NCBI GenBank assembly: GCA_903813345.2
Contig: CAIIXF020000404.1
Location: 1 to 16,000 of the forward strand
DNA from: Owenia fusiformis
Taxonomy: Eukaryota; Annelida; Polychaeta; Sabellida; Oweniidae
DNA: 16,000 bases
Direction: 5' to 3'
Made by a program: the position numbers and the translations under genes. Below the pieces are notes generated by a model. The model was given only the letters and a program-made list of their open reading frames with translations, did no database searches and had not been told where the DNA came from. Shown here piece by piece: positions 9,199 through 16,000 of the stretch (within the stretch, counting starts at the first letter, position 1; each line of letters begins with the position of its first letter).

Positions 9199-11846
9199 TT
9201 TAAAAGTTTAAGGCCTGTGAGTGGGTTCAGCCATCGGGGGTGCGTCCCTGCTCCTACGAGTGATGCAAAAGTGCTTCTTAAAGACTGACACGCTGCATTA
9301 ATTTTGACATCTGATGAAAGAGAATGGCTATACATATTACCTAAATGCTTAATTTCATCAACTTCCTGAAGTTCCTGTCCATTGGTTGTTCCCCATCTTC
9401 TTTGTAACTTACATTGAGGATGCAATCGTCGTGATTCGCCGATTGTCATAACTACACTCTTCTGTAGGTTGTATTGATATCTCCACTTATTAGAATAATT
9501 AATAGCAACATCAATGAGATATTGTAGGTTGGACTTAGTTGTCGCAATAATGGTTAAATCATCAGCCAGTGTCGGGCATCCCGTTTCTAACGTCCCTATA
9601 GATGCAGTTTGGTGTGTTTGTTGGAGTTCAGTGAGTAGATCATCTATGAATACCAGGTACGTCCAGCCAGACAGGACTCCGCCCTGCCTTATAGATTGAT
9701 GGAGTGGGAACCAGTCCGAATTGAAACCACCGAATCGTATTTTGGCCCTCATCTGACGAAAAAGCTGATAAAATATATTAAAAAGTCTTCCAGTTATTCC
9801 AGCATTGTGGAGCTTCCAGAGAAGAGCATTGTGACATACCGTATCAAAAGCACGTTTCGTGTCAAGACATGCAACGTATACTTTGCTCCCTAATTCAAGG
9901 TTATGGTATAGAGTTTCGGTGAGGTTAAAGCTACAAGTTATGCTGCAAAGCTGTTCTTGATACGCATTCTGCTGGTTGCTCTTCAGGATTGGCTTCCCTA
10001 CCCTTTCCTCAAATTCCTGTATTCTCTGCTTTTTAACTCGTTCCCATAATTTCTCTATGACAGGTAAGAGAGTTATGTCTCTGTAATTCTCAGTGCTTGA
10101 ACGGCTTTTACCCCCGCCCTTAAAAAGCTTAGAAATGACCCCATCGTTAAAAGCAGAAGGTCTTTTCAAAGTCACAGTTATCATGTTATAAAGTTCTGCG
10201 AGCGTTTTAAATAAAACATGGCCACCATATATTATGTGTTCATTTGTTAGTTTGTCAATGCCACCAGCCTTCTGTTTTTTAAGTGATTTGGCTATTAATT
10301 CTATGTCACCATGTGTAACTGGCGTGTGAAGAATAGGATCTTCAAAGGGGACCGGTTCATTTAAGTAAGTAGTGACGTCATGTTTTATTTTACGATAAAA
10401 ATCTTTATCAAACTGGTCTGACTTTAATTCACTGAAAATACGTTCAGAATATATTTTAAATTCATTTGCTATTTCTTGCGGCTTACGTGTAATTGTTCCA
10501 TCTTCACGGAGAAGTTCTTCACATGTTGCGACAGAGCGTTGGCGTCGACGTTTCATTATGGACCACATCAGTTTTTTGTTGGTTTCGTCAGCAGTGTCGA
10601 TTTCAGCGTATACGGATTCCACCCACATTTCTTCTAATCTATGCTGTTCCTTTCTAAACAGAGTCTTGGCTGATTTGTAGGCGCTATACGAAGCATGATC
10701 CATTCCTCTAGGTCGTCCTGCACATAGCCAAATCCAACGAAGTCGCTTTTGCTCACGATGTAATGCTTTGAGCTCAGAATTCCAGTATGGCTTAAGAAAA
10801 GGTCGACATTTCTTTACGGGGATATGTTCCTTAGATGCTAATGACATCTTTAGAACAATTTCATCATTAAGGTGGGACGTGTCAGTGAAAAGACCTTTCT
10901 TTGCTTTGTCAAGAGTATCCTGCAATGAGAGTGTTAAACTATTAGTATACCCATTTTGAATTTGACTAATACTTAATTTGTTCCAGGCTAAAGCAGACTC
11001 AATTGTTACTTTTTCCCTTGACATGTTTCCAGCATTAATAGTTAAAAACAAACTTAAGTGATCAGAAAACAACTGATTGGAACTTTCAATAATTCTACAA
11101 GAATGCACTAAATCAATTTTAGAGTTATTTAAGCATATGTGATCAATAAGCGAAGGAGGGCTCTGGTTTCTTGGAATGCAAGAAAATTTAGGTCCTTTAC
11201 ACCTATCGAGTGTTGTCATCGAGCAGAAACCCTTATCAGATAACATATCATTTAACATTACGCTTTGTGTATTCAGATTATGCTTTGTCCATCTTGGGCC
11301 ATTCACATGTGCGTTCAGATCGCCTAAAACAACAACAGTGCCTAAATTAGAGTAATAGGTTATGCAATCAGTTAAATGATCTAGATAGTCTTTATAAACA
11401 GTCGGTGGATAATTTGCTGATGGTAAGTATACACTTAGAAAATACATAGATGTATTATTGTTCAGCACAAATTCTATGCCAACAATACGATCACTATCAA
11501 TATGATTCAGACGATTTATGTTGTTACCAATGGATTTTTTCCACAGAATCGCAACACCACCCTTGCCTATTCTGCATGAACGGAACGGATCAAGAGTAGC
11601 ATCAGCTCTGGCAAAAGAATCATACTTTTCATTAATTGAATTCAGAAAATACATGTTATCTTGGAACAATTTATGCTCCGATATTGCACAGATGTCGATA
11701 TGAAATTTGACCAAACATTCATCAAGGTGAAGAGCACTAGTCATGATACCGTTCGTGTTCCATGCAAATATATTAAGGTGATCCTTGTTCATATGTGACA
11801 TAATGAAGTACAAAAGTATCACTAGTATTTGGATCAACTTATTCAT
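9009..11846 (-). CDS. LINE ORF2: endonuclease and reverse transcriptase, frameshifted
   Basis: This enzyme nicks target DNA and copies the element RNA at the nick. Residues are numbered from the ATG at 11888. The apurinic-like endonuclease (about 35-285) shows WNTNG (43-47), SEH (70-72), GDLNAH (189-194), IDH (248-250) and SDH (275-277). A basic linker follows. The reverse transcriptase (about 530-850) shows NYRDITLLPV (601-610), motif A with D676 in LDTKRAFD, RQGGVLS (734-740) and the active site LADD (774-777), a variant of the usual YADD/FADD. All key acids are present. I place the start at 11846, whose ATG overlaps the ORF1 stop. ATGs at residues 30 or 33 are alternatives. After ALYGSELW (904-911) the frame soon leaves the homology and ends in about 40 unrelated residues. 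Confidence 0.93.
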   Translation of the reverse strand: MNKLIQILVILLYFIMSHMNKDHLNIFAWNTNGIMTSALHLDECLVKFHIDICAISEHKLFQDNMYFLNSINEKYDSFARADATLDPFRSCRIGKGGVAILWKKSIGNNINRLNHIDSDRIVGIEFVLNNNTSMYFLSVYLPSANYPPTVYKDYLDHLTDCITYYSNLGTVVVLGDLNAHVNGPRWTKHNLNTQSVMLNDMLSDKGFCSMTTLDRCKGPKFSCIPRNQSPPSLIDHICLNNSKIDLVHSCRIIESSNQLFSDHLSLFLTINAGNMSREKVTIESALAWNKLSISQIQNGYTNSLTLSLQDTLDKAKKGLFTDTSHLNDEIVLKMSLASKEHIPVKKCRPFLKPYWNSELKALHREQKRLRWIWLCAGRPRGMDHASYSAYKSAKTLFRKEQHRLEEMWVESVYAEIDTADETNKKLMWSIMKRRRQRSVATCEELLREDGTITRKPQEIANEFKIYSERIFSELKSDQFDKDFYRKIKHDVTTYLNEPVPFEDPILHTPVTHGDIELIAKSLKKQKAGGIDKLTNEHIIYGGHVLFKTLAELYNMITVTLKRPSAFNDGVISKLFKGGGKSRSSTENYRDITLLPVIEKLWERVKKQRIQEFEERVGKPILKSNQQNAYQEQLCSITCSFNLTETLYHNLELGSKVYVACLDTKRAFDTVCHNALLWKLHNAGITGRLFNIFYQLFRQMRAKIRFGGFNSDWFPLHQSIRQGGVLSGWTYLVFIDDLLTELQQTHQTASIGTLETGCPTLADDLTIIATTKSNLQYLIDVAINYSNKWRYQYNLQKSVVMTIGESRRLHPQCKLQRRWGTTNGQELQEVDEIKHLGNMYSHSLSSDVKINAACQSLRSTFASLVGAGTHPRWLNPLTGLKLLKCICIPAALYGSELWTNITNAHALHSRRQNDLLQKLYRTKSNGLELIFVWECLVLIRWNLWLR
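9120..9160 (-). other. Frameshift site in LINE ORF2
   Basis: Upstream, the reading ends sensibly at about SELWTNITNAHA. Downstream it resumes as LEKAERFITKAL in the frame two bases further on. The exact base cannot be fixed without a sister copy. The local sequence (GCACATGCGTTACACTCGAG on the minus strand) has no heptameric slippery site, so programmed shifting is unlikely and a mutation or sequencing error is favoured. Confidence 0.75.
11839..11846 (-). promoter_or_regulatory. ORF1 stop / ORF2 start overlap, ATGAATAA
   Basis: On the minus strand the ORF2 candidate ATG (11846-11844) is followed two bases later by the ORF1 stop TAA (11841-11839) in another frame. Such overlaps allow a ribosome that ends ORF1 to restart at once on ORF2, a mechanism documented for some LINEs with adjoining stop and start codons. 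Its use here is inferred. Confidence 0.6.
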
Positions 11847-13332
11847 AGAATTCATGTTCGTTTTGCTGATAATTATACCCATACTCATCTTGGTATCTAG
11901 TGTTTGATAACCAATGTCGACAACGTATTCCGTGAGGCCAAAAATCTCCGTCTAATAGTTTTTTAGCATCTTTAATTTGTACATTAACCTTGGCTGTTTT
12001 CATGTAAGGATTCTTAGTGTTAAGAATGCGAAGTAAAGTAACACTTATGTTCTTGTTTATAAGATAGTCTTTAATCTTTTGTTCTGTGACATTTGGTGAG
12101 ATTCTGCTTATATGGAAGCTTTTCGTGCGCCTTTGTGTCACAGCTGTGAACTCAACGTCATCAGTAGTTTCTAGGTGTGATACTCGTTCAATGGGCGGGA
12201 CATTTGAGGAAATGTGTTTTGGCGATGTTTGGATTTTACTGCAGGGAGTATCCTTTGTGTTCGGTTGTGGCGATTCAGTATCCAGCCTTTCGTTGTGAGG
12301 ATGGGTTTTTGTAGTTGAGGTTGGCTTCTGTTTTGTAGATGGTTTTAAAGCTACTTCTCGATAAGTCGGCGATGTAGAATTTGTCTTGTTTTCGTTGGGT
12401 ACTGACGAGGTTGGTCCCCAAATTGACTTGATTGCACCAGGTTGCTGTTGTTGACTCGATGACGAAATTGAAAAAGCATCCTTTGTTTTTGATACAGCAA
12501 GAAGACTTACGGTGTTTTTAAGTGCATTAAGGTCGTTTGTCATGTTCACTATTTTGAAGTCGATTTCTTTGGTCCCAGATGCTAATGTGTCATGAGTTAT
12601 CTTTTGAGATTTTTCTAGGTACTTCGTTTGATGCTCATCAGTTTCAAGTCGCTTTGTTAATGTTTGGATTAATTTATCAAAGGAGTTTACCTTATTGGTA
12701 CATGCAGCAATGTTAGCTTCCATTTTATGTATGGATTCCTGTATCATCGTGAGCTTTGCATTGTATTCTGCTCGAGTTATGTCTGTTTGGCGGCTGTCAC
12801 TCAAAATACGTTGGCTGTGTCTTGGCGCTTCGGTATTCGAATTCCTGGGTGAGTTGTTGGATCGTCTAAACATAAACGCTAATTCACTCGGTGGCTCACC
12901 GTTAATAAAAGAGTATAGCATGTAGCAATCATTGGCTAATTTGACATCCCTCGACTGTTTCCTTCCACCCACCCGTTGGATTATTTCGCCATGCGGGCAA
13001 TTATGCAATTCTCTGGCTTTAGATTCTAAATGGTCCCTGTAGAATTGAACGCTACAGCCAGTTTGAAAACAGAGATCCAGGAGTTTCTCGGTATATAGAT
13101 GTTTTGGCAAGTTGACAAGTGCGTTGTCCATGTCTGTTACTGATTGTTGACCGGGTGGGACTTGACTACTGTCATACGATTCAGAATCATTTGAAGCATT
13201 GAGGTAATTTTGGGCATTGGAGGACCCATCCGGTGGCTCAGAGGGATGGCGGGTACGATCTGTGTCGTAGTACGTGTTGATGCCCGAGGCAAGGGCATTA
13301 GCTAGGTTACTATCAGAATCTGACTCATTCAT
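11839..13332 (-). CDS. LINE ORF1 protein (RNA-binding, coiled coil), 497 aa
   Basis: This is the probable nucleic-acid-binding partner of ORF2 that packages element RNA into the retrotransposition particle. The N-terminus (1-70) is acidic and serine-rich. Residues 74-157 form a compact block with Cys and His at C88, C93, H101, H110, C112 and H114, which could bind metal, followed by VGGRKQSRDVKLAND. Residues about 184-280 are rich in heptad-like hydrophobics with Lys/Glu and predict a coiled coil for multimerisation. A Ser/Thr/Pro/Gln-rich linker (285-400) contains QQQQ. Residues 404-476 (SFHISRISPN to RCRHWL) have the beta-alpha-beta look of an RRM. I see no PHD finger, esterase domain or CCHC gag knuckle. 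The start is the first ATG of the frame, about 357 bases inside the element. The frame is intact. Confidence 0.88.
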   Translation of the reverse strand: MNESDSDSNLANALASGINTYYDTDRTRHPSEPPDGSSNAQNYLNASNDSESYDSSQVPPGQQSVTDMDNALVNLPKHLYTEKLLDLCFQTGCSVQFYRDHLESKARELHNCPHGEIIQRVGGRKQSRDVKLANDCYMLYSFINGEPPSELAFMFRRSNNSPRNSNTEAPRHSQRILSDSRQTDITRAEYNAKLTMIQESIHKMEANIAACTNKVNSFDKLIQTLTKRLETDEHQTKYLEKSQKITHDTLASGTKEIDFKIVNMTNDLNALKNTVSLLAVSKTKDAFSISSSSQQQQPGAIKSIWGPTSSVPNENKTNSTSPTYREVALKPSTKQKPTSTTKTHPHNERLDTESPQPNTKDTPCSKIQTSPKHISSNVPPIERVSHLETTDDVEFTAVTQRRTKSFHISRISPNVTEQKIKDYLINKNISVTLLRILNTKNPYMKTAKVNVQIKDAKKLLDGDFWPHGIRCRHWLSNTRYQDEYGYNYQQNEHEFYE

Positions 13333-13689
13333 GTTTATGATAGCACAATATTACTGCCAATCTTCCATCGCTTTCATTGACAAAAATTGTATACGCTAAT
13401 CCTAAAGTTTGTAACCACGTTGGCACAATTGACCTATTTACTATTATAACAGGGAAAATGTCACCTGATTCCTAAATGTGTTGCCAATATTTGAGACGGT
13501 AAATGTTCAGAAAACTCCTCGTTCTTCTGTTTTCATCCAAAATGTATATATCCACCGTGAGCACTACATATTCATAAAGTCATTGACAAATTTCCAGGTT
13601 CCAGAGGTACGCCAATCTTGATAAAATTATAAAAATAACAGGAGCTCAAAAAGTGTGACTTTCTCCTATTCACGTGCATTCAAAAAAAA
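13333..13689 (-). promoter_or_regulatory. LINE 5' region (UTR and probable internal promoter)
   Basis: About 357 bases lie between the right-hand 143-bp repeat and the ORF1 start. On the minus strand it opens with a run of about nine T and then GAATGCACGTG. LINEs of this kind must carry their own promoter here to survive, but I see no TATA box or named promoter motif. The T run at the extreme 5' end may be part of the element or may have been added at the junction. The boundary is uncertain by two bases because AA is shared with the repeat. Confidence 0.55.
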
Positions 13690-14408
13690 AATTCTTAGAT
13701 TAGATTCGTAAAATCTAGTACATAACAATGCCGTAAATAACAATACCGTACATAACAATATTGCTTATAAATCCGTGTATGCTAAAAACAAAGCATTTAA
13801 AGGGTTCCGATTAGCATCCCGTATAAAAACAATATGGCGGCTCCAGGCGAATCAACTGGATCAGTCCATTTTTAAGAAATAAGGGGAGTTCTGTAAAATC
13901 CAGTTTATTGAAATTGTCTTTGAGATAAAGTAATCCCTTTATAATGATTTTGAAAACGTTATCCAAAGAGTGATTGCGTTCAAATTATACATGTACAACA
14001 GCCAATATAAATTCTTGGATTAGAAACCGGTTTGTCTTGCTTTGTTTCATTTGTGGGATATTTCATATGCCAAGCTGTGTGCTATTACGGTATGGGGAAA
14101 TTTAGATGCCAATTTTTCCTTATTATACACAAATAGAAGATCCTGAAACTTCACCCATAAATGTGGAATTGATTTGTCAAAATAAAAATCACTCTTATAT
14201 AAATGTGTGACGATCTATATTATACTTATGCTATATAACAGTTAGAGGTGTTGACACAACGACCTCGAACCTGTGAACCCTTGAGTATTATTCCGGGATC
14301 GGGCCTTTTATACTAAACGGTGAGCAACACCAGAAACGAGCGTTCGATTTGCTAAACGATATGCGTCACCCTTTAAGAATCGATTCTAAATGTGCTATAC
14401 GATGCTTA
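13690..14408 (+). repeat. Right copy of 143-bp direct repeat, split by a TTAA element
   Basis: Bases 13690-13800 plus 14377-14408 make 143 bases, the same orientation and length as the left copy at 6834-8069, with one substitution. The copy abuts the LINE 5' end. Here the TA site near 13748 is empty and the TTAA site is occupied. Together with the left copy it records both pre-insertion states. The outside flanks (before 6834 and after 14408) are unrelated to each other, as expected for a target duplication. Confidence 0.9.
13801..14372 (-). mobile_element. TTAA-flanked nonautonomous DNA transposon, copy 2 (572 bp)
   Basis: This copy runs from AGGGTTCCGA to GCGTCACCCT and is flanked by TTAA at 13797-13800 and 14373-14376. 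The other 143-bp copy reads GCATTTAAGAATC without interruption at about 8030-8042, proving insertion at TTAA with duplication of the four bases. It is inverted relative to copy 1 at 5992-6562 and differs by scattered substitutions and one or two single-base indels. There is no transposase and no conserved frame. It is assigned to a piggyBac-like MITE family from the TTAA target alone. Confidence 0.9.
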
Positions 14409-15060
14409 GTGACTGTGTTAACATATCAGTGTAGCAAAAATGCCATCAGTTCCAGTACTTTTCTATGATACCAATAACGTACGTATAATCCTTAGCCATA
14501 CGCTTGAGAAATTGATCATTAATTGATTATATTCTGGAATTTTCTGATTACATTCTCTTAAACAACTTATTTATGTTGTTTGGCATACCAAATGTAAGTA
14601 TTATGTTATGTAAATTCACAAGATAGTTGGTCATTTTAAGATAGCAATTAATTTGTTGCACCATAGGGGTACTTATTCTTGTTGGCGACACTACTTTAAA
14701 GGTCTCCAGAAAGTATACAAAACATTCAAATTCAGTGAAATTTTCACATTACCTTTGTTGTATGCAATATTCAATCAAAATATATGAACGATGCTCTTAT
14801 CATTGATAATTTGGCATATCATTGATAATGAAAGGAAACATGAGATTCATGATCTGGCGACATTAACGTACACAACGTTTTGGCATATATTTGGGATTTT
14901 TAAAAATATGTGCAAATAAATATTCCTGAATATCAAGTGTGGTTAGGTAGACAACAACCCAAACTTCAAAAACAACAAATGAATTTTATTTTTGGACCCG
15001 CTGTTAAGGAGATTATAGCCTGTGACACAATTGTACGCTCATATCTGGAATGAGCATATA
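14409..15060. other. AT-rich intergenic DNA, right flank of the LINE locus
   Basis: No supported gene is present. A small direct repeat, TATCATTGATAAT, occurs at 14798-14810 and 14817-14829. An 86-codon minus-strand frame (14966-15226) reaches into this region. It crosses 31-bp repeats whose period is not a multiple of three and shows no known domain, so I do not call it. Confidence 0.5.
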
Positions 15061-15260
15061 GCGTTCGGTATTTTATGACCTTATCCAATACGTACTGTAA
15101 ACCCGTCACCGTATACCCGACGCTTTTACCGATCGGTGCATTTTTACCGGACCCTTTTATCGATCGGTGAAATTCTCCCGTAAATACTGGACGGTCGACC
15201 GACGCGACATCTTTTAATGATGGCATGCATTAATACCGTTCGGTGTATTTTTAATGGACG
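15061..15260. repeat. Degenerate repeats around CCGATCGGTG
   Basis: Two clear units lie 31 bases apart, CTTTTACCGATCGGTGCAT (15123-15141) and CTTTTATCGATCGGTGAAA (15154-15172), each followed by a T-rich or pyrimidine-rich stretch and CCGG or CCCG. Weaker relatives are CGTTCGGTATTTTATGACC (15062-15080) and CCGTTCGGTGTATTTTTAAT (15236-15255). GGTCGACC, another CpG palindrome, lies at about 15193-15200. CpG-bearing palindromes stand out against the AT-rich surroundings and suggest part of an old transposon or satellite. Confidence 0.5.
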
Positions 15261-16000
15261 CTTATGGTAGTTCTGTATAGTAGGCCTATAGCTTGATTAG
15301 ATAGAGTTCGTGTAATCTGAACCAAACGACCGTGGGTCTCATAGATACATTATGATTTCATTTCAATTTTTGAACCTGATTTATTCTGATCAAAATCTTA
15401 GAGACCACTTGTACTCGCATAACGAAATGACTACTTGTTGCAATGTGCTGCCATCTTTCAATGAGTGACATTTGAATTATTATTTTATACCTTTCATATA
15501 TATTGAGGACTGTGGAATGATGTTCCAGTCTTTTATAATATTTTGTTTTATATATATTTCAAAATAGAAAACATTTCCATCATTTTCGTGTTTTTTTTAT
15601 TATTACTGCTTCTTCAAAGTTTGCAATACAAAATTTTTAATTTGCATTGCTACAATAAGAGCGATTCACAAAACTGTTCACTCCGTTTATTTATTGATAT
15701 CTACATTATGTATGCACTGGTACCCGCTCGATTACGCTGGTTGCCGAAACGGTCCGTTCCAGTAACAAAATCATGTCGGAACGTCGACGGTACGATTTTC
15801 CATTATTTCACGCGTTGTAGGCAGAATCCCCACGACGTTTTTTCTCTCAAACGTGTATCAGTATCAGATGTTTTGGAAAATGGACATGTTTGCGAAAAAT
15901 AGCTTAGAAGAAAAGAGAATCGTCGATTTAATTTCTCGCTTAAGTTACATAAACGGTTTGGGTTAAAAGTGCAAATCTTACATGTAACCGTTTTTCGAAA
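15261..16000. other. AT-rich then CpG-richer DNA to the right edge, no supported gene
   Basis: A 119-codon frame at 15543-15902 joins a hydrophobic, low-complexity start (FVFFLLLLLLQ) to a CpG-richer part from about 15710. The leucine run comes from T-rich DNA and I recognise no domain. Bases 15720-15850 are richer in CpG than anything nearby and might be an exon or a repeat end, but no splice frame can be defended. AAACGGTTT near 15950 and AACCGTTTTT near 15987 form a short inverted pair. Confidence 0.45.

Larger units (their letters stand above)
8070..13689 (-). mobile_element. Full-length non-LTR retrotransposon (LINE), about 5.62 kb
   Basis: On the minus strand this has the complete LINE layout: a 5' region (13689-13333), ORF1 (13332-11839), ORF2 with endonuclease and reverse transcriptase (from 11846), a C-terminal ORF2 part in a shifted frame ending at 8293, and a 3' UTR to 8070. 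There is no poly(A) tail. The 3' end reads CATAATAA just downstream of AATAAA. A 143-bp direct repeat, one mismatch, lies against both ends and defines the limits. The endonuclease type, the C-terminal knuckle and the absence of an RNase H domain fit the broad CR1/L2/Jockey group, but I cannot assign the clade. The near-identical flanks suggest a recent insertion. Confidence 0.85.

Noticed and set aside
8552-12925. Plus-strand frames of 60-76 codons antisense to the LINE
   Set aside because: They lie opposite ORF1 and ORF2 and are shadow frames without motifs of their own.
6834-14408. The 143-bp direct repeats as LTRs of an LTR retrotransposon
   Set aside because: They do not begin TG or end CA, no primer-binding site or polypurine tract adjoins them, and the enclosed proteins are non-LTR type with an apurinic-like endonuclease and no protease, integrase or RNase H.
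14966-15226. 86-codon minus-strand frame with a protein-like look
   Set aside because: It crosses 31-bp repeats that are out of phase with codons and matches no family I know. Kept only as a note.
15543-15902. 119-codon plus-strand frame with a leucine-rich, signal-peptide-like start
   Set aside because: The hydrophobic part is a translation of a T-rich run, the remainder has no recognisable motif, and no splice or promoter context supports it.

Overview
The window looks like animal nuclear DNA, roughly two-thirds A+T by eye, with no bacterial gene organisation. Nothing in it can be defended as a host protein-coding gene. The long open frames on the minus strand between 8293 and 13332 belong to one non-LTR retrotransposon (LINE) of the apurinic-endonuclease type. 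The texture (AT-rich intergenic DNA, many small DNA transposons, this LINE type) suggests a marine invertebrate, perhaps a mollusc. That is an impression, not a proof.

Layout. 1-205 is a GC-richer edge with an open frame running in from the left. 212-560 holds a 29-bp tandem duplication and a cluster of AGTACT palindromes. 560-1995 is AT-rich with nothing firm. 1996-3440 is a tandem array of about four 350-380 bp units. 3441-4699 is a unique spacer. 4700-5834 carries about three units of the same repeat in the opposite orientation, so 1996-5834 forms a large foldback-like inverted structure. 5992-6562 is a 571-bp DNA transposon flanked by TTAA. 6834-8069 is the left copy of a 143-bp sequence, split by a 1,091-bp transposon with about 395-bp inverted repeats and a TA target duplication. 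8070-13689 is the LINE on the minus strand: a 5' region of about 357 bp, ORF1, ORF2 with endonuclease and reverse transcriptase, a frameshift, and a 3' UTR with AATAAA. 13690-14408 is the right copy of the 143-bp sequence, split by a second TTAA element (13801-14372) inverted relative to the first. 14409-16000 is AT-rich, with degenerate repeats built around CGATCGG.

The main result is that the window contains its own before-and-after evidence. The two 143-bp copies differ at one base and lie directly outside the LINE, so they are best read as an unusually long target-site duplication made when the LINE inserted. Afterwards one copy took a TA-target transposon and the other a TTAA-target transposon. 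Each copy preserves the empty site for the other's insertion, which fixes both element boundaries and both target duplications to the base. The order is LINE first, then the two DNA transposons.

The LINE proteins would work together. ORF1 (coiled coil plus an RRM-like C-terminal region) would bind the element RNA. ORF2 would nick the target and reverse-transcribe. The two frames overlap by 8 nt (ATGAATAA), which suggests coupled termination and reinitiation. One frameshift just after the RT domain separates ORF2 from its C-terminal zinc-knuckle part, so this copy is probably inactive unless the shift is an assembly error.
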